Below are positions 1-8,612 of a stretch of 64,000 bases of DNA, in pieces. The DNA lies in assembly GCF_046546515.1 (NCBI RefSeq), contig NZ_JBKHKJ010000001.1, positions 310,001 to 374,000 on the forward strand, in the 5' to 3' direction. Both the position numbers and the translations under genes were made by a program. The notes beneath the pieces are model-generated. The model did not search any database and was not told the origin of the DNA. It saw only the letters and a program-made list of their open reading frames with translations. Origin of the DNA: Parasediminibacterium sp046546515. GTDB taxonomy: Bacteria > Bacteroidota > Bacteroidia > Chitinophagales > Chitinophagaceae. Positions within the stretch are counted from its first letter, which is position 1, and each line of letters starts with the position of its first letter.

Positions 1-666
1 CTTTGTGCCCGAGGTTAATTTGCTCAATACATCATCCGCAACTATTTTTCCTTTGTTAATAATAATAATGCGGTTGCAAATAGCTTCTACTTCCTGCAAA
101 ATATGGGAGGAAAACAATACGGTCTTGTCTTTGCCTTGCTCCTTGATAACATTGCGTATTTCTATAATCTGGTTAGGATCTAGGCCACTCGTAGGTTCGT
201 CCAATACCAATACTTCTGGGCTATGTATCAAAGCGGCGGCCAAACCCACCCGCTGCTTGTAACCTTTGGATAGCTGGCCTATTTTCTTTTTGCTTTCAAT
301 GGTTAAACCCGTCAATTTTATTGCTGTTTCTACCGCCGCTGTTATATTGCTTATGCCATGCACCCCCGCTATGAAAACCAAGTATTCCCGCACATACATA
401 TCATAGTACAATGGGTTGGCTTCTGGCAAATAACCAATTTTTTTCTTGGTGGCGATAGGGTTGGTTGCTACATCTATGCCGCAAACTTGCACATTGCCAG
501 CATCGGCAGACAGGTAGCCAGTAATCATTTTCATGGTAGTGCTTTTGCCCGCACCGTTCGGCCCCAAAAAACCAACAATTTCCCCTTTGTTAATGTTAAA
601 AGAAATATCGTTCACGGCTTTTTGCGTACCGTATATTTTAGACAATCCCTGTATCTTAATTGACAT
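1..666 (-). CDS. gldA: GldA-like ABC transporter ATP-binding protein (3' end cut by window)
   Basis: The reading frame runs on the minus strand from ATG at 666 and leaves the window still open, giving 222 residues without the C-terminus. It starts MSIKIQGLSKIYGTQKAV and shows a Walker A motif (GPNGAGKST), the ABC signature LSKGYKQR, Walker B followed by the D-loop (VLVLDEPTSGLDP) and the H-loop histidine in SSHILQEVE. The opening residues and the ISFNINKGEIVGFLG segment resemble GldA, the ATPase of the gliding-associated GldAFG ABC transporter of Bacteroidota. Other type-2 ABC exporter ATPases look similar, so GldA identity is likely but not proven without the C-terminus or gldFG neighbours. 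Confidence 0.8.
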   Translation of the reverse strand, partial: MSIKIQGLSKIYGTQKAVNDISFNINKGEIVGFLGPNGAGKSTTMKMITGYLSADAGNVQVCGIDVATNPIATKKKIGYLPEANPLYYDMYVREYLVFIAGVHGISNITAAVETAIKLTGLTIESKKKIGQLSKGYKQRVGLAAALIHSPEVLVLDEPTSGLDPNQIIEIRNVIKEQGKDKTVLFSSHILQEVEAICNRIIIINKGKIVADDVLSKLTSGTK

Positions 667-768
667 GAGGACAAAAGTAATTGATAATTAACAATTGATA
701 ATTGACATTCGGCAACCCGAAATCATAAAATTATTGTTACTATTTACCCAACGATTATGTTTTTTTAG

Positions 769-910
769 CCACAAAGGCACAAAAACACGAAGAAACACAA
801 AGAAATAACAAGGTTAAAAGGCATTTATAACATAACTATTCTTAGTTATTTTCTTTTGCTCTTCTTGCCTTAAAACTTTGTGCGGCTTTGTGTCTTCGAG
901 CCTTCGTGGC
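769..910. repeat. CACAAAG-type inverted arms, locus 1
   Basis: In the gene-free 667-1155 stretch, an arm beginning CCACAAAGGCAC (769-803) is matched in inverted orientation at 872-910 (reverse complement begins CCACGAAGGCTCGAAG). Each arm is a degenerate chain of 7-8 bp CACAAAG/CACGAAG units. The same family recurs near 7.4, 15.6, 18.2 and 52.7 kb. The stretch also holds a short ATTGATAATTA-type tract at about 680-708 and nothing that looks coding. Confidence 0.7.
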
Positions 911-1155
911 AGATTAATCAAACTTGCACTTTAGTAGTAACAAGAAAACCAATTTATACATTTTGTTGGCTATCTGTCTTTTGTCGCTGTTTGGCGTTAT
1001 ATATTTGGTTTTATTGCGGTTCTATAGATTATTAACCGTTTAACTGTTTACCTATGTTACAACTATTTGCTGCTTTGCACTTTACTACATGTAATGTTTC
1101 GGTATAAAATGTATTATCACGCAATAAGCAACTACTTCATTTTCAATTTGTTTGC

Positions 1156-2433
1156 ATGAGCATAAAAAGAAGAGATTTTATAGGCCTCGCCTCTTTGGCA
1201 GCTGCAACGGGAATAACAACTGGCTTTAGTTCATTTGCCTCTGGCAACAAAAAAAAGGCGGGTGGCATTGCCAATAGCCTTAACCTAATAACCGATGATG
1301 CAGTGCCTATTTCAGTAAATGAAAGAAAGAACAGGATAGCAAAAGCCCAACGCTTGCTTTTGGAGCAAAAAATGGAAGCGTTGGTACTAGACAGTGGCAC
1401 TTCCATGGTGTATTTTACTGGTATCCATTGGGGGGAAAGCGAACGAGCCATGGTGGCCATTATACCTGCAAGGGGCGATATACAATATGTTTGCCCAGCT
1501 TTTGAAGAAGCCCGCTTTCGCCAACAAATAAGCATTGGCAAAGACGTATATACATGGCAGGAAGACGAAAGCCCCTACCGTGTTGTAGCCAAGATTTTTA
1601 AAACTTTAGCCATAGTTGTTGGCACTATTGGCATAGAAGAAAAAGTACGTTTCTTTGTCATGGATGGCATACGGAAGGAAGCACCGCAGCTCACCTATAC
1701 AAGTGGCGACCCAGTAACCATCCCTTGCCGCATGATAAAATCGGCAGCAGAAATTAAGCTGATGCAAAAAGCAAACGATATTACACTTGCTGCCATTAAA
1801 AGAAGCGCAGAAAATTTGAAAGAAGGCATGTCGCAAAGCGACCTTTCAATCATGATTATGGATGCGCAGAACGAATTGGGGGGCAAAGCCGATTTTGCTT
1901 TATGCTTATTTGGCAAGGCATCTGCTTTTCCACATGGGTTAAAACAGCCGCAGACACTGAAAAAAGGGGATATTGTACTGATGGATTGCGGGTGCTTGGT
2001 CGAAGGTTACAATTCAGACATTACCCGCACGATTGTTTTTGGTGCGCCGCCAACAAAAAGTCAGCAAGAAATATGGAACCTCGAAAAAAAAGCACAGGCC
2101 GCAGGCTTTGCTGCCGCAAAAATTGGTTTACCCTGCGAAGCTGTTGATGCCGCTGCCCGTGCAGTAATTACCAATGCAGGTTTTGGGCCCGGTTACGCAT
2201 TGCCAGGCCTTCCGCACCGCACTGGGCACGGTATTGGCATGGACGGACATGAGTGGGGCAACATGGTGAAAGGCAACAAACAGCTAATAGAACTGGGTAT
2301 GTGCTTTAGCATAGAACCAACGATTGCCATTGTAGGTGAATTTGGCGTTCGATTCGAGGATTGTGCTTACATGACCGAGGATGGCCCAAGATGGTTTTCA
2401 CAGCCTAGTAAATCTATGCAAGAACCTTTTTAG
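1156..2433 (+). CDS. M24 family metallopeptidase (Xaa-Pro aminopeptidase-like), Tat-exported
   Basis: 425 residues. The N-terminus MSIKRRDFIGLASLAAATG has a twin-arginine motif (KRRDFIG) and a hydrophobic stretch, predicting export of a folded metalloenzyme. After a creatinase-like N-domain, the pita-bread fold carries all five expected metal ligands: Asp in MDCGCL and DITRT, His in HRTGHGIG, Glu in SIEPT and Glu in VRFEDCAY. M24B enzymes of this kind remove N-terminal residues preceding proline. It is convergent with pyrG and appears to be a single-gene unit. Substrate preference cannot be read from the sequence; prolidase is an alternative. Confidence 0.88.
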   Translation: MSIKRRDFIGLASLAAATGITTGFSSFASGNKKKAGGIANSLNLITDDAVPISVNERKNRIAKAQRLLLEQKMEALVLDSGTSMVYFTGIHWGESERAMVAIIPARGDIQYVCPAFEEARFRQQISIGKDVYTWQEDESPYRVVAKIFKTLAIVVGTIGIEEKVRFFVMDGIRKEAPQLTYTSGDPVTIPCRMIKSAAEIKLMQKANDITLAAIKRSAENLKEGMSQSDLSIMIMDAQNELGGKADFALCLFGKASAFPHGLKQPQTLKKGDIVLMDCGCLVEGYNSDITRTIVFGAPPTKSQQEIWNLEKKAQAAGFAAAKIGLPCEAVDAAARAVITNAGFGPGYALPGLPHRTGHGIGMDGHEWGNMVKGNKQLIELGMCFSIEPTIAIVGEFGVRFEDCAYMTEDGPRWFSQPSKSMQEPF

Positions 2434-2479
2434 GAACGCTGTATAAAAAACTTCAACAATTGCTTGGCTTACATTCAGT

Positions 2480-2512
2480 CTACCTAGAAAGTTTTTGAAA
2501 CCTTCTAGGTAG
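2480..2512. terminator. Inverted repeat between convergent genes
   Basis: CTACCTAGAA (2480-2489) pairs with TTCTAGGTAG (2503-2512) across a 13-nt loop, exactly between the stop codons of the peptidase and pyrG. There is no strong U-run on either side, so termination on both strands is inferred mainly from position. Confidence 0.45.
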
Positions 2513-2519
2513 GCATCTA

Positions 2520-4169
2520 TTAAATCAAAGCATCCCGCAATGCCCCTGCTTTTATGCTATGGCTTTTTTCATTAAATTCTTTAGCTGCCCCTACAAAACC
2601 AACAAACAAAGGTGCTGGTTTTTCCACGGTGCTTTTTAATTCTGGGTGGTATTGCACGCCAATAAAAAATGGATGCCCTGGCAGCTCTATTATTTCTACA
2701 AGCCCAGTTTCTGGGTTTACGCCAGTGGCTTTCATGCCGTTTGCTTCAAACTGATCTAGGTAGCTGCTGTTAAATTCATATCGGTGCCTATGCCTTTCAC
2801 TAATGTTGGTCTCGCCATAAATGGCATGGGCAAGCGAGCCTTCGGTTATTTCGCAAGGATATGCACCCAAGCGCATCGTGCCGCCCATCATTTTAATTTT
2901 CTTTTGCTCCTCCATCATGTTTATCACAGGGTCGGGAGTATGTGCATCCATCTCAGTAGAGTGTGCTTTTGGCATACCTAATACATTTCTTGCAAACTCA
3001 ATCACCGCCATTTGCATCCCTAGGCAAATACCAAAGAATGGCATCCCGCTTTCACGGGCATACTGCACGGCTACTATCTTTCCTTCAATGCCACGCACGC
3101 CAAAGCCGGGTGCAACCAACAGGCCGTCTAATCCATCTAGCTTTTCCGAAACATTCTCACTTGTTATAAATTCGCTATGCACATTTACAATCTGCACTTT
3201 TACTTCGTTTACAGAGCCTGCGTGTATAAAACTTTCTAAGATAGATTTATAAGCATCTTGCAGCTCTATGTATTTGCCAATCAAGCCTATGGTAACTTTG
3301 CTTTTTGGGTATTTTAATTTGTCTAGATAAACTTTCCATTTATCTAGGTTAGGTTCACCGTATTGTGTAATTTTTAGTTTTTTCAAGCAAATTAAATCCA
3401 GTTTTTCACGCAGCATCAGCAAGGGTACTTCGTATATGGTGCTTGCATCCATTGCTTCTATTACCGCTTCTTGTTTTACATTACAGAACAGGGCTATTTT
3501 TCGCTTAATATCGTTGCCCAATGGCTCTTCTGTCCTGCAAACCAATACGTCAGGGTGTACGCCTGTTTCGCTAAGCATTTTCACGCTGTGTTGGGTAGGT
3601 TTTGTTTTTAGTTCCTTAGCTGCTTTCAGATAAGGAACAAGCGTTAAGTGTATTACCATCACGCTTTCTTCTGGCAGTTCCCACTGCAACTGGCGTACCG
3701 CTTCTATAAAAGGGAGGCTTTCAATATCGCCTACCGTACCGCCTATTTCTGTGATTACAATGTCAAATTTGCCTGTTTTGCCAAGCAGCAGCATCCTACG
3801 TTTTATTTCATCGGTTATATGTGGCACTACCTGCACTGTTTTGCCCAAAAAATCTCCATTTCTTTCCTTGTTTATTACGGTTTGGTAAATACGCCCTGTT
3901 GTTACATTGTTTGCCTGCGAAGTATAGGTGTTTAAAAAACGTTCGTAGTGGCCAAGGTCCAAGTCTGTTTCTGCCCCGTCTTCCGTTACAAAACATTCGC
4001 CATGCTCATAAGGGTTCAGCGTGCCTGGGTCTACGTTTATGTAGGGGTCTAGCTTTTGTATGGTTACAGAAAGCCCTCTTGCTTGCAGCAGTTTTGCCAA
4101 ACTTGCTGCAATAATACCTTTACCTAAACTACTGGTTACGCCGCCAGTTACAAAAATGTACTTTGCCAT
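2520..4169 (-). CDS. pyrG: CTP synthase
   Basis: 549 residues, the normal length. It makes CTP from UTP, ATP and glutamine in the cytoplasm. The N-terminal amidoligase domain starts MAKYIFVTGGVTSSLGKG (P-loop) and includes KLDPYINVDPGTLNPYEHG. The C-terminal class I glutamine amidotransferase domain has the nucleophile Cys in FFGICLGMQ and the His/Glu pair in GVQYHPE. The start is fixed by the conserved MAKYIFVTGG opening. Nothing looks damaged. It stands alone between the convergent peptidase and a repeat-rich intergenic region. Confidence 0.98.
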   Translation of the reverse strand: MAKYIFVTGGVTSSLGKGIIAASLAKLLQARGLSVTIQKLDPYINVDPGTLNPYEHGECFVTEDGAETDLDLGHYERFLNTYTSQANNVTTGRIYQTVINKERNGDFLGKTVQVVPHITDEIKRRMLLLGKTGKFDIVITEIGGTVGDIESLPFIEAVRQLQWELPEESVMVIHLTLVPYLKAAKELKTKPTQHSVKMLSETGVHPDVLVCRTEEPLGNDIKRKIALFCNVKQEAVIEAMDASTIYEVPLLMLREKLDLICLKKLKITQYGEPNLDKWKVYLDKLKYPKSKVTIGLIGKYIELQDAYKSILESFIHAGSVNEVKVQIVNVHSEFITSENVSEKLDGLDGLLVAPGFGVRGIEGKIVAVQYARESGMPFFGICLGMQMAVIEFARNVLGMPKAHSTEMDAHTPDPVINMMEEQKKIKMMGGTMRLGAYPCEITEGSLAHAIYGETNISERHRHRYEFNSSYLDQFEANGMKATGVNPETGLVEIIELPGHPFFIGVQYHPELKSTVEKPAPLFVGFVGAAKEFNEKSHSIKAGALRDALI

Positions 4170-4409
4170 AATTTATATGTATTAAAGTTTAATATCTCTT
4201 TTTGGGGTGCACCCCAGTATTTCAAAGCCTGTCAAAATACCATTGCGAAATAATGCACAACAGGAAGCCTTTTCGTTGATGAGAAACGATTGAAATAAGG
4301 CACGACTAAAATATATTGTTGGAAATACAGCTATTGAAGTCATGCAAAACTAATGGAAAAAGTCGGTGTAAAGAAATTGATGTGTGCATAAAACTTTTTC
4401 GCTTTGTCC

Positions 4410-4663
4410 CAGGGTAAATGCATCAAAATTCTTTTTGCTCGAATCTTCGAGTTTGACACCAGTCTTGGCACAAGCCACCTTATTTTATCAGGTCAGCCGC
4501 AGGCTGATTGAAAAAAATGCGCAGCAAATTTTTTTCAAAGGATAAAATAGAGTGGCGTTGCCAAGACGAAGCCCGCCGGCTATGAGGCAAAAGGACTAAA
4601 AGAAGCATTTAACGATAAAAAAGGTAATTAGGCATGGAATAAATTTTTGATGCGTTTGCCCTG
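4410..4663. mobile_element. Element A, copy 1 (MITE-like) inserted in element B
   Basis: 254 bp with terminal inverted repeats (CAGGGTAAATGCATCAAAA and, inverted, CAGGGCAAACGCATCAAAA). It is flanked by an exact 10-bp direct repeat CGCTTTGTCC (4400-4409 and 4664-4673), which is the element B end sequence split by the insertion. The interior is a nested fold: CTTGGCACAAGCCACCTTATT pairs with the later AATAGAGTGGCGTTGCCAAG, and inside it lie a CAGCC/GGCTG hairpin and a TGAAAAAAAT/ATTTTTTTCA hairpin. It has no coding capacity. Related copies lie at about 10.34 and 48.02 kb. Confidence 0.8.
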
Positions 4664-4700
4664 CGCTTTGTCCTGATACACCTCAATCTGTAAAAAACCT

Positions 4701-4708
4701 TATCTTTG
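4701..4708 (+). promoter_or_regulatory. TAnnTTTG promoter motif inside element B copy 1
   Basis: TATCTTTG follows a conserved AAAACCT block. The equivalent motif is TATTTTTG at 12938-12945 and 19436-19443, and TATCTTTG at 48370-48377. It matches the Bacteroidota -7 consensus. No TTG sits at the usual distance for a -33 element, so promoter activity is inferred from conservation. Confidence 0.5.
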
Positions 4709-4832
4709 TTTAGAAATGTACTTGACAAAAACTACTTACCAAACTAGTGTCTTGGCAACCCAATCATAGTTTTTTTTTTACTAATATTAAGATAGTTGTA
4801 GTCCCAAAATTTGGTCTTGTGTTTATGGCTTC

Positions 4833-4909
4833 AAAATATGCACAAATCAGGCACAAAATGAGCATAAAATAAGCACAAAATAAGCATGAAATAAGCACAA
4901 AATAAGCAT
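4833..4909 (+). repeat. 11-bp tandem array of B copy 1 (7 units)
   Basis: Seven exactly phased 11-mers with consensus AAAATAAGCAY. In order: AAAATATGCAC, AAATCAGGCAC, AAAATGAGCAT, AAAATAAGCAC, AAAATAAGCAT, GAAATAAGCAC, AAAATAAGCAT. The array ends 18 bp before TTGATAATCAA. Eleven is not a multiple of three, so it is not a peptide repeat. Confidence 0.9.
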
Positions 4910-5337
4910 CAAAATTTGATATTATTATTGATAATCAATGGCTTACAAGGTTGGTAACGATTTTTGAAAAAAAGCGAAAGAATAAAAACCCCAAAAAAAT
5001 GGCAAAACTGAAACTATTTTAATATAACACTAGGAAATATCGATATTATTAAAAATATGCAAATATTGTCCCCTTGCCCAGTTCCTGTTATTTTTTCCTT
5101 TGGGTAACTTGTCCCGGTCTTTCGGGAGGGGTGAGGTTGAGCTATGTTGATTTTTTAATAAAAAGCGAAAAACGTCTATGAACTCAAATTGTAAATAGGG
5201 CTTGCTGTATTTTTAAACTGATTTATATATAAAAGAAGTAGTATAATTATTCTCTTTATTCAATTTAGAGGCATCTTTAAACATGTTTTAGGAATTGGTG
5301 TTGTTTATCCCAACGTTTAACCATCAAAAAAATAAAA

Positions 5338-6219
5338 ATGAAAAAACTGTTGCTCCTTTTTGTTGCTGCCTTGTGCTCCGCAGCCTTGCTTAGTTACACT
5401 TTCAAGCCCAAAGAACATGCTTTTTTATCCCCTGATGGGTACATAGCCTGCTATAATCATGCTGTAAAAGACCAGATACAGCTAGATGCAGCCAGCCCCG
5501 ATTTTGTGAAACTGCACGCCAACCCCTTGTATTATACATTAGAAAACCCCACTGGCAGCATGGTGTCTTTTGCTTCGGCCGATGGCAAAGCGGCACAAGG
5601 CTATTATATCAAACCAAAAAAGAAAAGCAACAAATGGCTATTCGTGATACAAGAATGGTGGGGGCTAAACGACAACATTAAAAGGGAAGCAGAAACATTT
5701 GCCAAGGAATTTGCTGATGCCAATATACTGGCCCTAGATATGTATGATGGCAAAGTAGCCACCACCCCCGACAGTGCAGGCCTGTACATGAAGAGTGCCA
5801 AATCGGAACGTTTGGAAAGCATTGTGAAAGCTGGCATTGCTTATGCAGGCCCTAAAGCCAAAATTTATACGTTAGGCTGGTGCTTTGGTGGTGGCTGGAG
5901 CTTGCAGTCAACACTATTGGCGGGCAAGCAAGCAGCAGGGTGCGTAATGTATTATGGCCGCCCAGAAACCGATGTGGAAAGGCTAAAAACATTGAACTGC
6001 GACGTGATTGGCTTTTTTGGTAATAAAGACAAAGGCATAGCACCCGCAATGGTAGATGCTTTTGAAAAAAACATGAAAGAAGCAAGCAAGCAACTTACGA
6101 TTTACCGCTACGATGCCGCCCATGGTTTTGCCAACCCTAGCAACCCCGTTTACGACAAAGCCGCCACTGAAGATGCACACACAAAAGCGGTTGCTTTTTT
6201 AAAAGCTCATAAGTTGTAG
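5338..6219 (+). CDS. Secreted dienelactone hydrolase family protein
   Basis: 293 residues with a signal peptide (MKKLLLLFVAALCSAALLSY). The alpha/beta-hydrolase fold carries a dienelactone-hydrolase-type triad: Cys182 in GWCFGGG, Asp231 in GNKDKGI and His262 in AHGFANP. The QEWWGLNDNIKREAE segment is also typical. The family hydrolyses lactones or esters, and the true substrate of exported members is unknown. It appears monocistronic, after element B copy 1 and before a terminator hairpin. An acyl-peptidase-like role is possible but not supported. Confidence 0.85.
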   Translation: MKKLLLLFVAALCSAALLSYTFKPKEHAFLSPDGYIACYNHAVKDQIQLDAASPDFVKLHANPLYYTLENPTGSMVSFASADGKAAQGYYIKPKKKSNKWLFVIQEWWGLNDNIKREAETFAKEFADANILALDMYDGKVATTPDSAGLYMKSAKSERLESIVKAGIAYAGPKAKIYTLGWCFGGGWSLQSTLLAGKQAAGCVMYYGRPETDVERLKTLNCDVIGFFGNKDKGIAPAMVDAFEKNMKEASKQLTIYRYDAAHGFANPSNPVYDKAATEDAHTKAVAFLKAHKL

Positions 6220-6252
6220 CCCATAACTCATTCTTATTTTAATGCCCAAAAC

Positions 6253-6284
6253 CATTACAGGGTTCAAAACCCTATAATGTTTTT
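6253..6284 (+). terminator. Rho-independent terminator after the dienelactone hydrolase gene
   Basis: CATTACAGGGTT (6253-6264) pairs with AACCCTATAATG (6268-6279) with one mismatch and a short loop, followed by TTTTT (6280-6284). The remaining 6285-6598 stretch holds only the parA promoter motif. Confidence 0.7.
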
Positions 6285-6464
6285 GGGTTTTTATCCACCT
6301 AACATAACCCTATACATTTATCCTTATACAAATACATTAACTTGCATTTGTGTAAGGATATTTTATTTATTGCATTGGTCTTAATTAAGGCATAGTCTCA
6401 CCATTATAAGGCCATGCTACAATAGTAAAAAATATTTATACATGGTAATAGCGGGCTAATCTTT

Positions 6465-6472
6465 TACATTTG
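6465..6472 (+). promoter_or_regulatory. TAnnTTTG promoter motif upstream of parA
   Basis: TACATTTG matches the Bacteroidota -7 consensus and lies 127 bp before the chosen parA start, upstream of the only gene on this strand. No matching -33 element is clear. Confidence 0.5.
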
Positions 6473-6598
6473 CGATGTTGCGACACTTTTCTAAACTAAA
6501 GGAAAGGAATGTTAGCACTAAGCATTACACAACAATGCAATGCCTTTAAAATAAAAATAAACGAAGCTGCGAAAGCAGCCTACTTGGGAGCAATAAAC

Positions 6599-7399
6599 AT
6601 GGCAAGAATAATTGGGGTCGCAAATCAAAAAGGTGGCGTGGGCAAAACCACCACTGCTATTAATGTGGCAGCAAGCTTTGCCGTGCTGGAATACAGGACA
6701 CTACTGGTAGATGCAGACCCGCAAGCCAACAGTACCACTGGCACAGGGTTCGACTTGCACAATATTACCAGCAGCCTGTACGACTGCATGGTGAATAATG
6801 CAAAAGCCGAGGATGTAATATTGAAAAGCGAAATACCGCATTTAGAGGTAATACCCAGCCATATAGACCTGGTGGGCGCCGAGATAGAAATGATCAACTA
6901 CCCCAATCGTGAAAATGTAATGAAAAACATTTTGGATGCGGTAAAGGACAAGTATGATTTTATTGTGATTGACTGCTCGCCTTCCTTGGGCTTGATAACC
7001 GTAAACGCATTGGTAGCTGCCGACAGCGTGATAGTACCCGTGCAGTGTGAGTTTTTTGCATTGGAAGGGCTTGGCAAATTGCTAAACACCGTGAAAATAG
7101 TGCAAAGTCGCCTGAACCCACAATTACAAATAGAAGGCATACTAATGACCATGTACGATGGTCGCTTGCGCTTGTGCAACCAAGTAGTAAGCGAGCTTAG
7201 AAGGCATTTTGACGACATTGTTTTTGCAACCATCATCCACAGGAACAGCAAGCTAAGCGAAGCCCCAAGCGTAGGCAAGCCTGTTATATTGTACGATTCC
7301 GACAGTAAGGGGGCAAACAACTACTTGAACCTAGCAAAAGAAATACTACAAAAAAACGAAATGACTAAAATGACCAACGAAGAAAGGATTTTAGATTAA
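6599..7399 (+). CDS. parA: ParA family chromosome-partitioning ATPase (Soj)
   Basis: 266 residues from ATG at 6599 (MARIIGVANQKGGVGKT). It is a deviant Walker-A ATPase that binds DNA non-specifically and moves ParB-parS complexes during chromosome segregation. The P-loop KGGVGKTTTAIN, the LLVDADPQANST segment and Walker B region FIVIDCSPSLG are intact. An in-frame start at 6509 would add 30 residues ahead of the conserved N-terminus; I rejected it because Soj proteins begin a few residues before the P-loop. parB follows after a repeat-bearing 283-bp gap. Confidence 0.95.
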   Translation: MARIIGVANQKGGVGKTTTAINVAASFAVLEYRTLLVDADPQANSTTGTGFDLHNITSSLYDCMVNNAKAEDVILKSEIPHLEVIPSHIDLVGAEIEMINYPNRENVMKNILDAVKDKYDFIVIDCSPSLGLITVNALVAADSVIVPVQCEFFALEGLGKLLNTVKIVQSRLNPQLQIEGILMTMYDGRLRLCNQVVSELRRHFDDIVFATIIHRNSKLSEAPSVGKPVILYDSDSKGANNYLNLAKEILQKNEMTKMTNEERILD

Positions 7400-7405
7400 T
7401 TTCTA

Positions 7406-7668
7406 GCCACTAGGCACAAAAACACAAAGAAGCACAAAGGAACGAAATAGATTGGTTTGTATTTTTCACAAAGGCTTATCCATTCACTTCAATTTTTTTA
7501 ATCTTTCTTTGCACGAATGCACGAGTAGGCACTAGTTTTTGATTCGTGTTTATTCGTGCATTCGTGGCAAATTTTATTTTTAAACATTGCCCTGGTTTGT
7601 GGCAAATAAGTCCTTTATTTCATTTCAAAAACTTTGTGCCGTTTTAAGTCTTCTTGGCTTCATGGCAA
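7406..7668. repeat. CACAAAG-type inverted arms between parA and parB
   Basis: Arm 7406-7443 (GCCACTAGGCACAAAAACAC and onward) is matched in inverse by 7628-7668 (ACTTTGTGCCGTTTTAAGTC and onward). Nested inside, GCACGAATGCACGA (7511-7524) pairs with TCGTGCATTCGTG (7553-7565). The fold occupies almost the whole parA-parB spacer. Confidence 0.65.
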
Positions 7669-7682
7669 AATATTAATATAAA

Positions 7683-8603
7683 ATGGCATCTTCCAAGTTA
7701 AAACAAGATTTATTGGGCAAAGGCATCCGCTCTTTGCTGCAAAATATTGACACCGATTTACAAACCACCGAGGGCAAGCTAAGGAACGAGGTAGTGGAAA
7801 AAGCCACGGCTTCTACCCGAGTGCCGCTTAGTAGCATTGTAATAAATCCCAAGCAACCACGCCGGGACTTTGACGAGACGGCATTGAACGAACTAGCGGC
7901 CTCTATTAAACTACACGACATTATACAGCCGCTTACCGTAAGCAGGATGGCGGATGGCAAATACCAGCTAATAGCGGGTGAAAGGCGGTACAGGGCTAGT
8001 AAAATTGCTGGGTTAATAGACATTCCTGTATATGTAAGGGAAGCAAACGACAGCCAATTGCTAGAGCTGGCATTGCTGGAAAACTTGCAGCGCGAAAACC
8101 TGAATGCCGTGGAAATAGGCCTTAGCTATAAGCGGATGATGGAGGAGCTAAACTATACGCAGGAGCAGGTTGCAGAACGCATGGGAAAGGAGCGCAGCAC
8201 GGTTACCAATTATATCCGTTTACTAAAATTGCCGCCAGATGTATTGTTCGCCGTGCGAAACGGCAGCCTTAGCATGGGCCACGCAAGGGCATTGATTAAT
8301 ATTGACACTGTTGATAGGCAGTTGTATGTTTTTAATGAAATAAAAGCCAAGAGCCTTAGTGTAAGGCAAACCGAGGAACTAGTACGCAACCTGTATAAAA
8401 CAGAAAAGCCTGCGGCTAAGTTGCCAGCAGCCAATAGCTTGCCGCCAGCTTACAAAAAGATAGAAGACAACCTTGCCTCCCACTTTAGCACTAAGGTTAA
8501 AATGGCTGTTAATAAAAACGGCACAGGCAGCATCACGCTGGAATATTTCTCTTTAGAAGAACTGAACAAAATTTTAGATCAGATGAACATTGTTGTAAGC
8601 TAG
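7683..8603 (+). CDS. parB: ParB/RepB/Spo0J family partition protein
   Basis: 306 residues. The N-terminal ParB/sulfiredoxin-like domain has PKQPRRDFDE and the CTP-binding motif GERRYRA, then the helix-turn-helix segment around YTQEQVAERMGKERSTVTNYIRLLKLP that reads parS, and a C-terminal dimerisation part. It is a CTP-dependent sliding clamp that works with ParA. The order parA-parB-DUF5683-dapB is a familiar Bacteroidota arrangement. I did not find a convincing parS palindrome in this window. Confidence 0.95.
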   Translation: MASSKLKQDLLGKGIRSLLQNIDTDLQTTEGKLRNEVVEKATASTRVPLSSIVINPKQPRRDFDETALNELAASIKLHDIIQPLTVSRMADGKYQLIAGERRYRASKIAGLIDIPVYVREANDSQLLELALLENLQRENLNAVEIGLSYKRMMEELNYTQEQVAERMGKERSTVTNYIRLLKLPPDVLFAVRNGSLSMGHARALINIDTVDRQLYVFNEIKAKSLSVRQTEELVRNLYKTEKPAAKLPAANSLPPAYKKIEDNLASHFSTKVKMAVNKNGTGSITLEYFSLEELNKILDQMNIVVS

Positions 8604-8612
8604 TACTTAGCC

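Larger units (their letters stand above)
4382..5185 (+). mobile_element. Element B, copy 1 (non-coding, with 11-bp array), interrupted by element A
   Basis: The left end GTGCATAAAACTTTTTCGCT (4384-4403) is mirrored at the right end by AAAGCGAAAAACGTCTATG (5162-5180). Removing the inserted A element plus one 10-bp duplication leaves 540 bp. In order the interior has a TATCTTTG promoter motif (4701-4708), a conserved CTAGTGTCTTGGCA block, a T-run and ACTAATATTAAGATAG, seven 11-bp repeats (4833-4909), TTGATAATCAA (4928-4938), GGCAAAACTGAAACTATTTT, and a CCCG/CGGG hairpin (5113-5126). Flanks AAATTGAT (4374-4381) and AAATTGTA (5186-5193) could be a decayed 8-bp target duplication. No ORF is conserved between copies. 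Confidence 0.75.

Noticed and set aside
4833..4909. CRISPR-like array
   Set aside because: Units are 11 bp, contiguous and without spacers, and there are no cas genes.
4833..4938. Iteron-type replication origin in element B
   Set aside because: Phased repeats plus AT-rich DNA fit superficially, but no replication gene or clear DnaA boxes accompany any copy. It remains only a possibility to test.
6509..6598. Upstream in-frame extension of parA
   Set aside because: It would put 30 extra residues ahead of a conserved Soj N-terminus, and the later ATG fits the family.
7400..7682. parS centromere site between parA and parB
   Set aside because: I looked for a GTTTCACGTGAAAC-like palindrome here and nearby and saw none; the spacer is explained by inverted arms.
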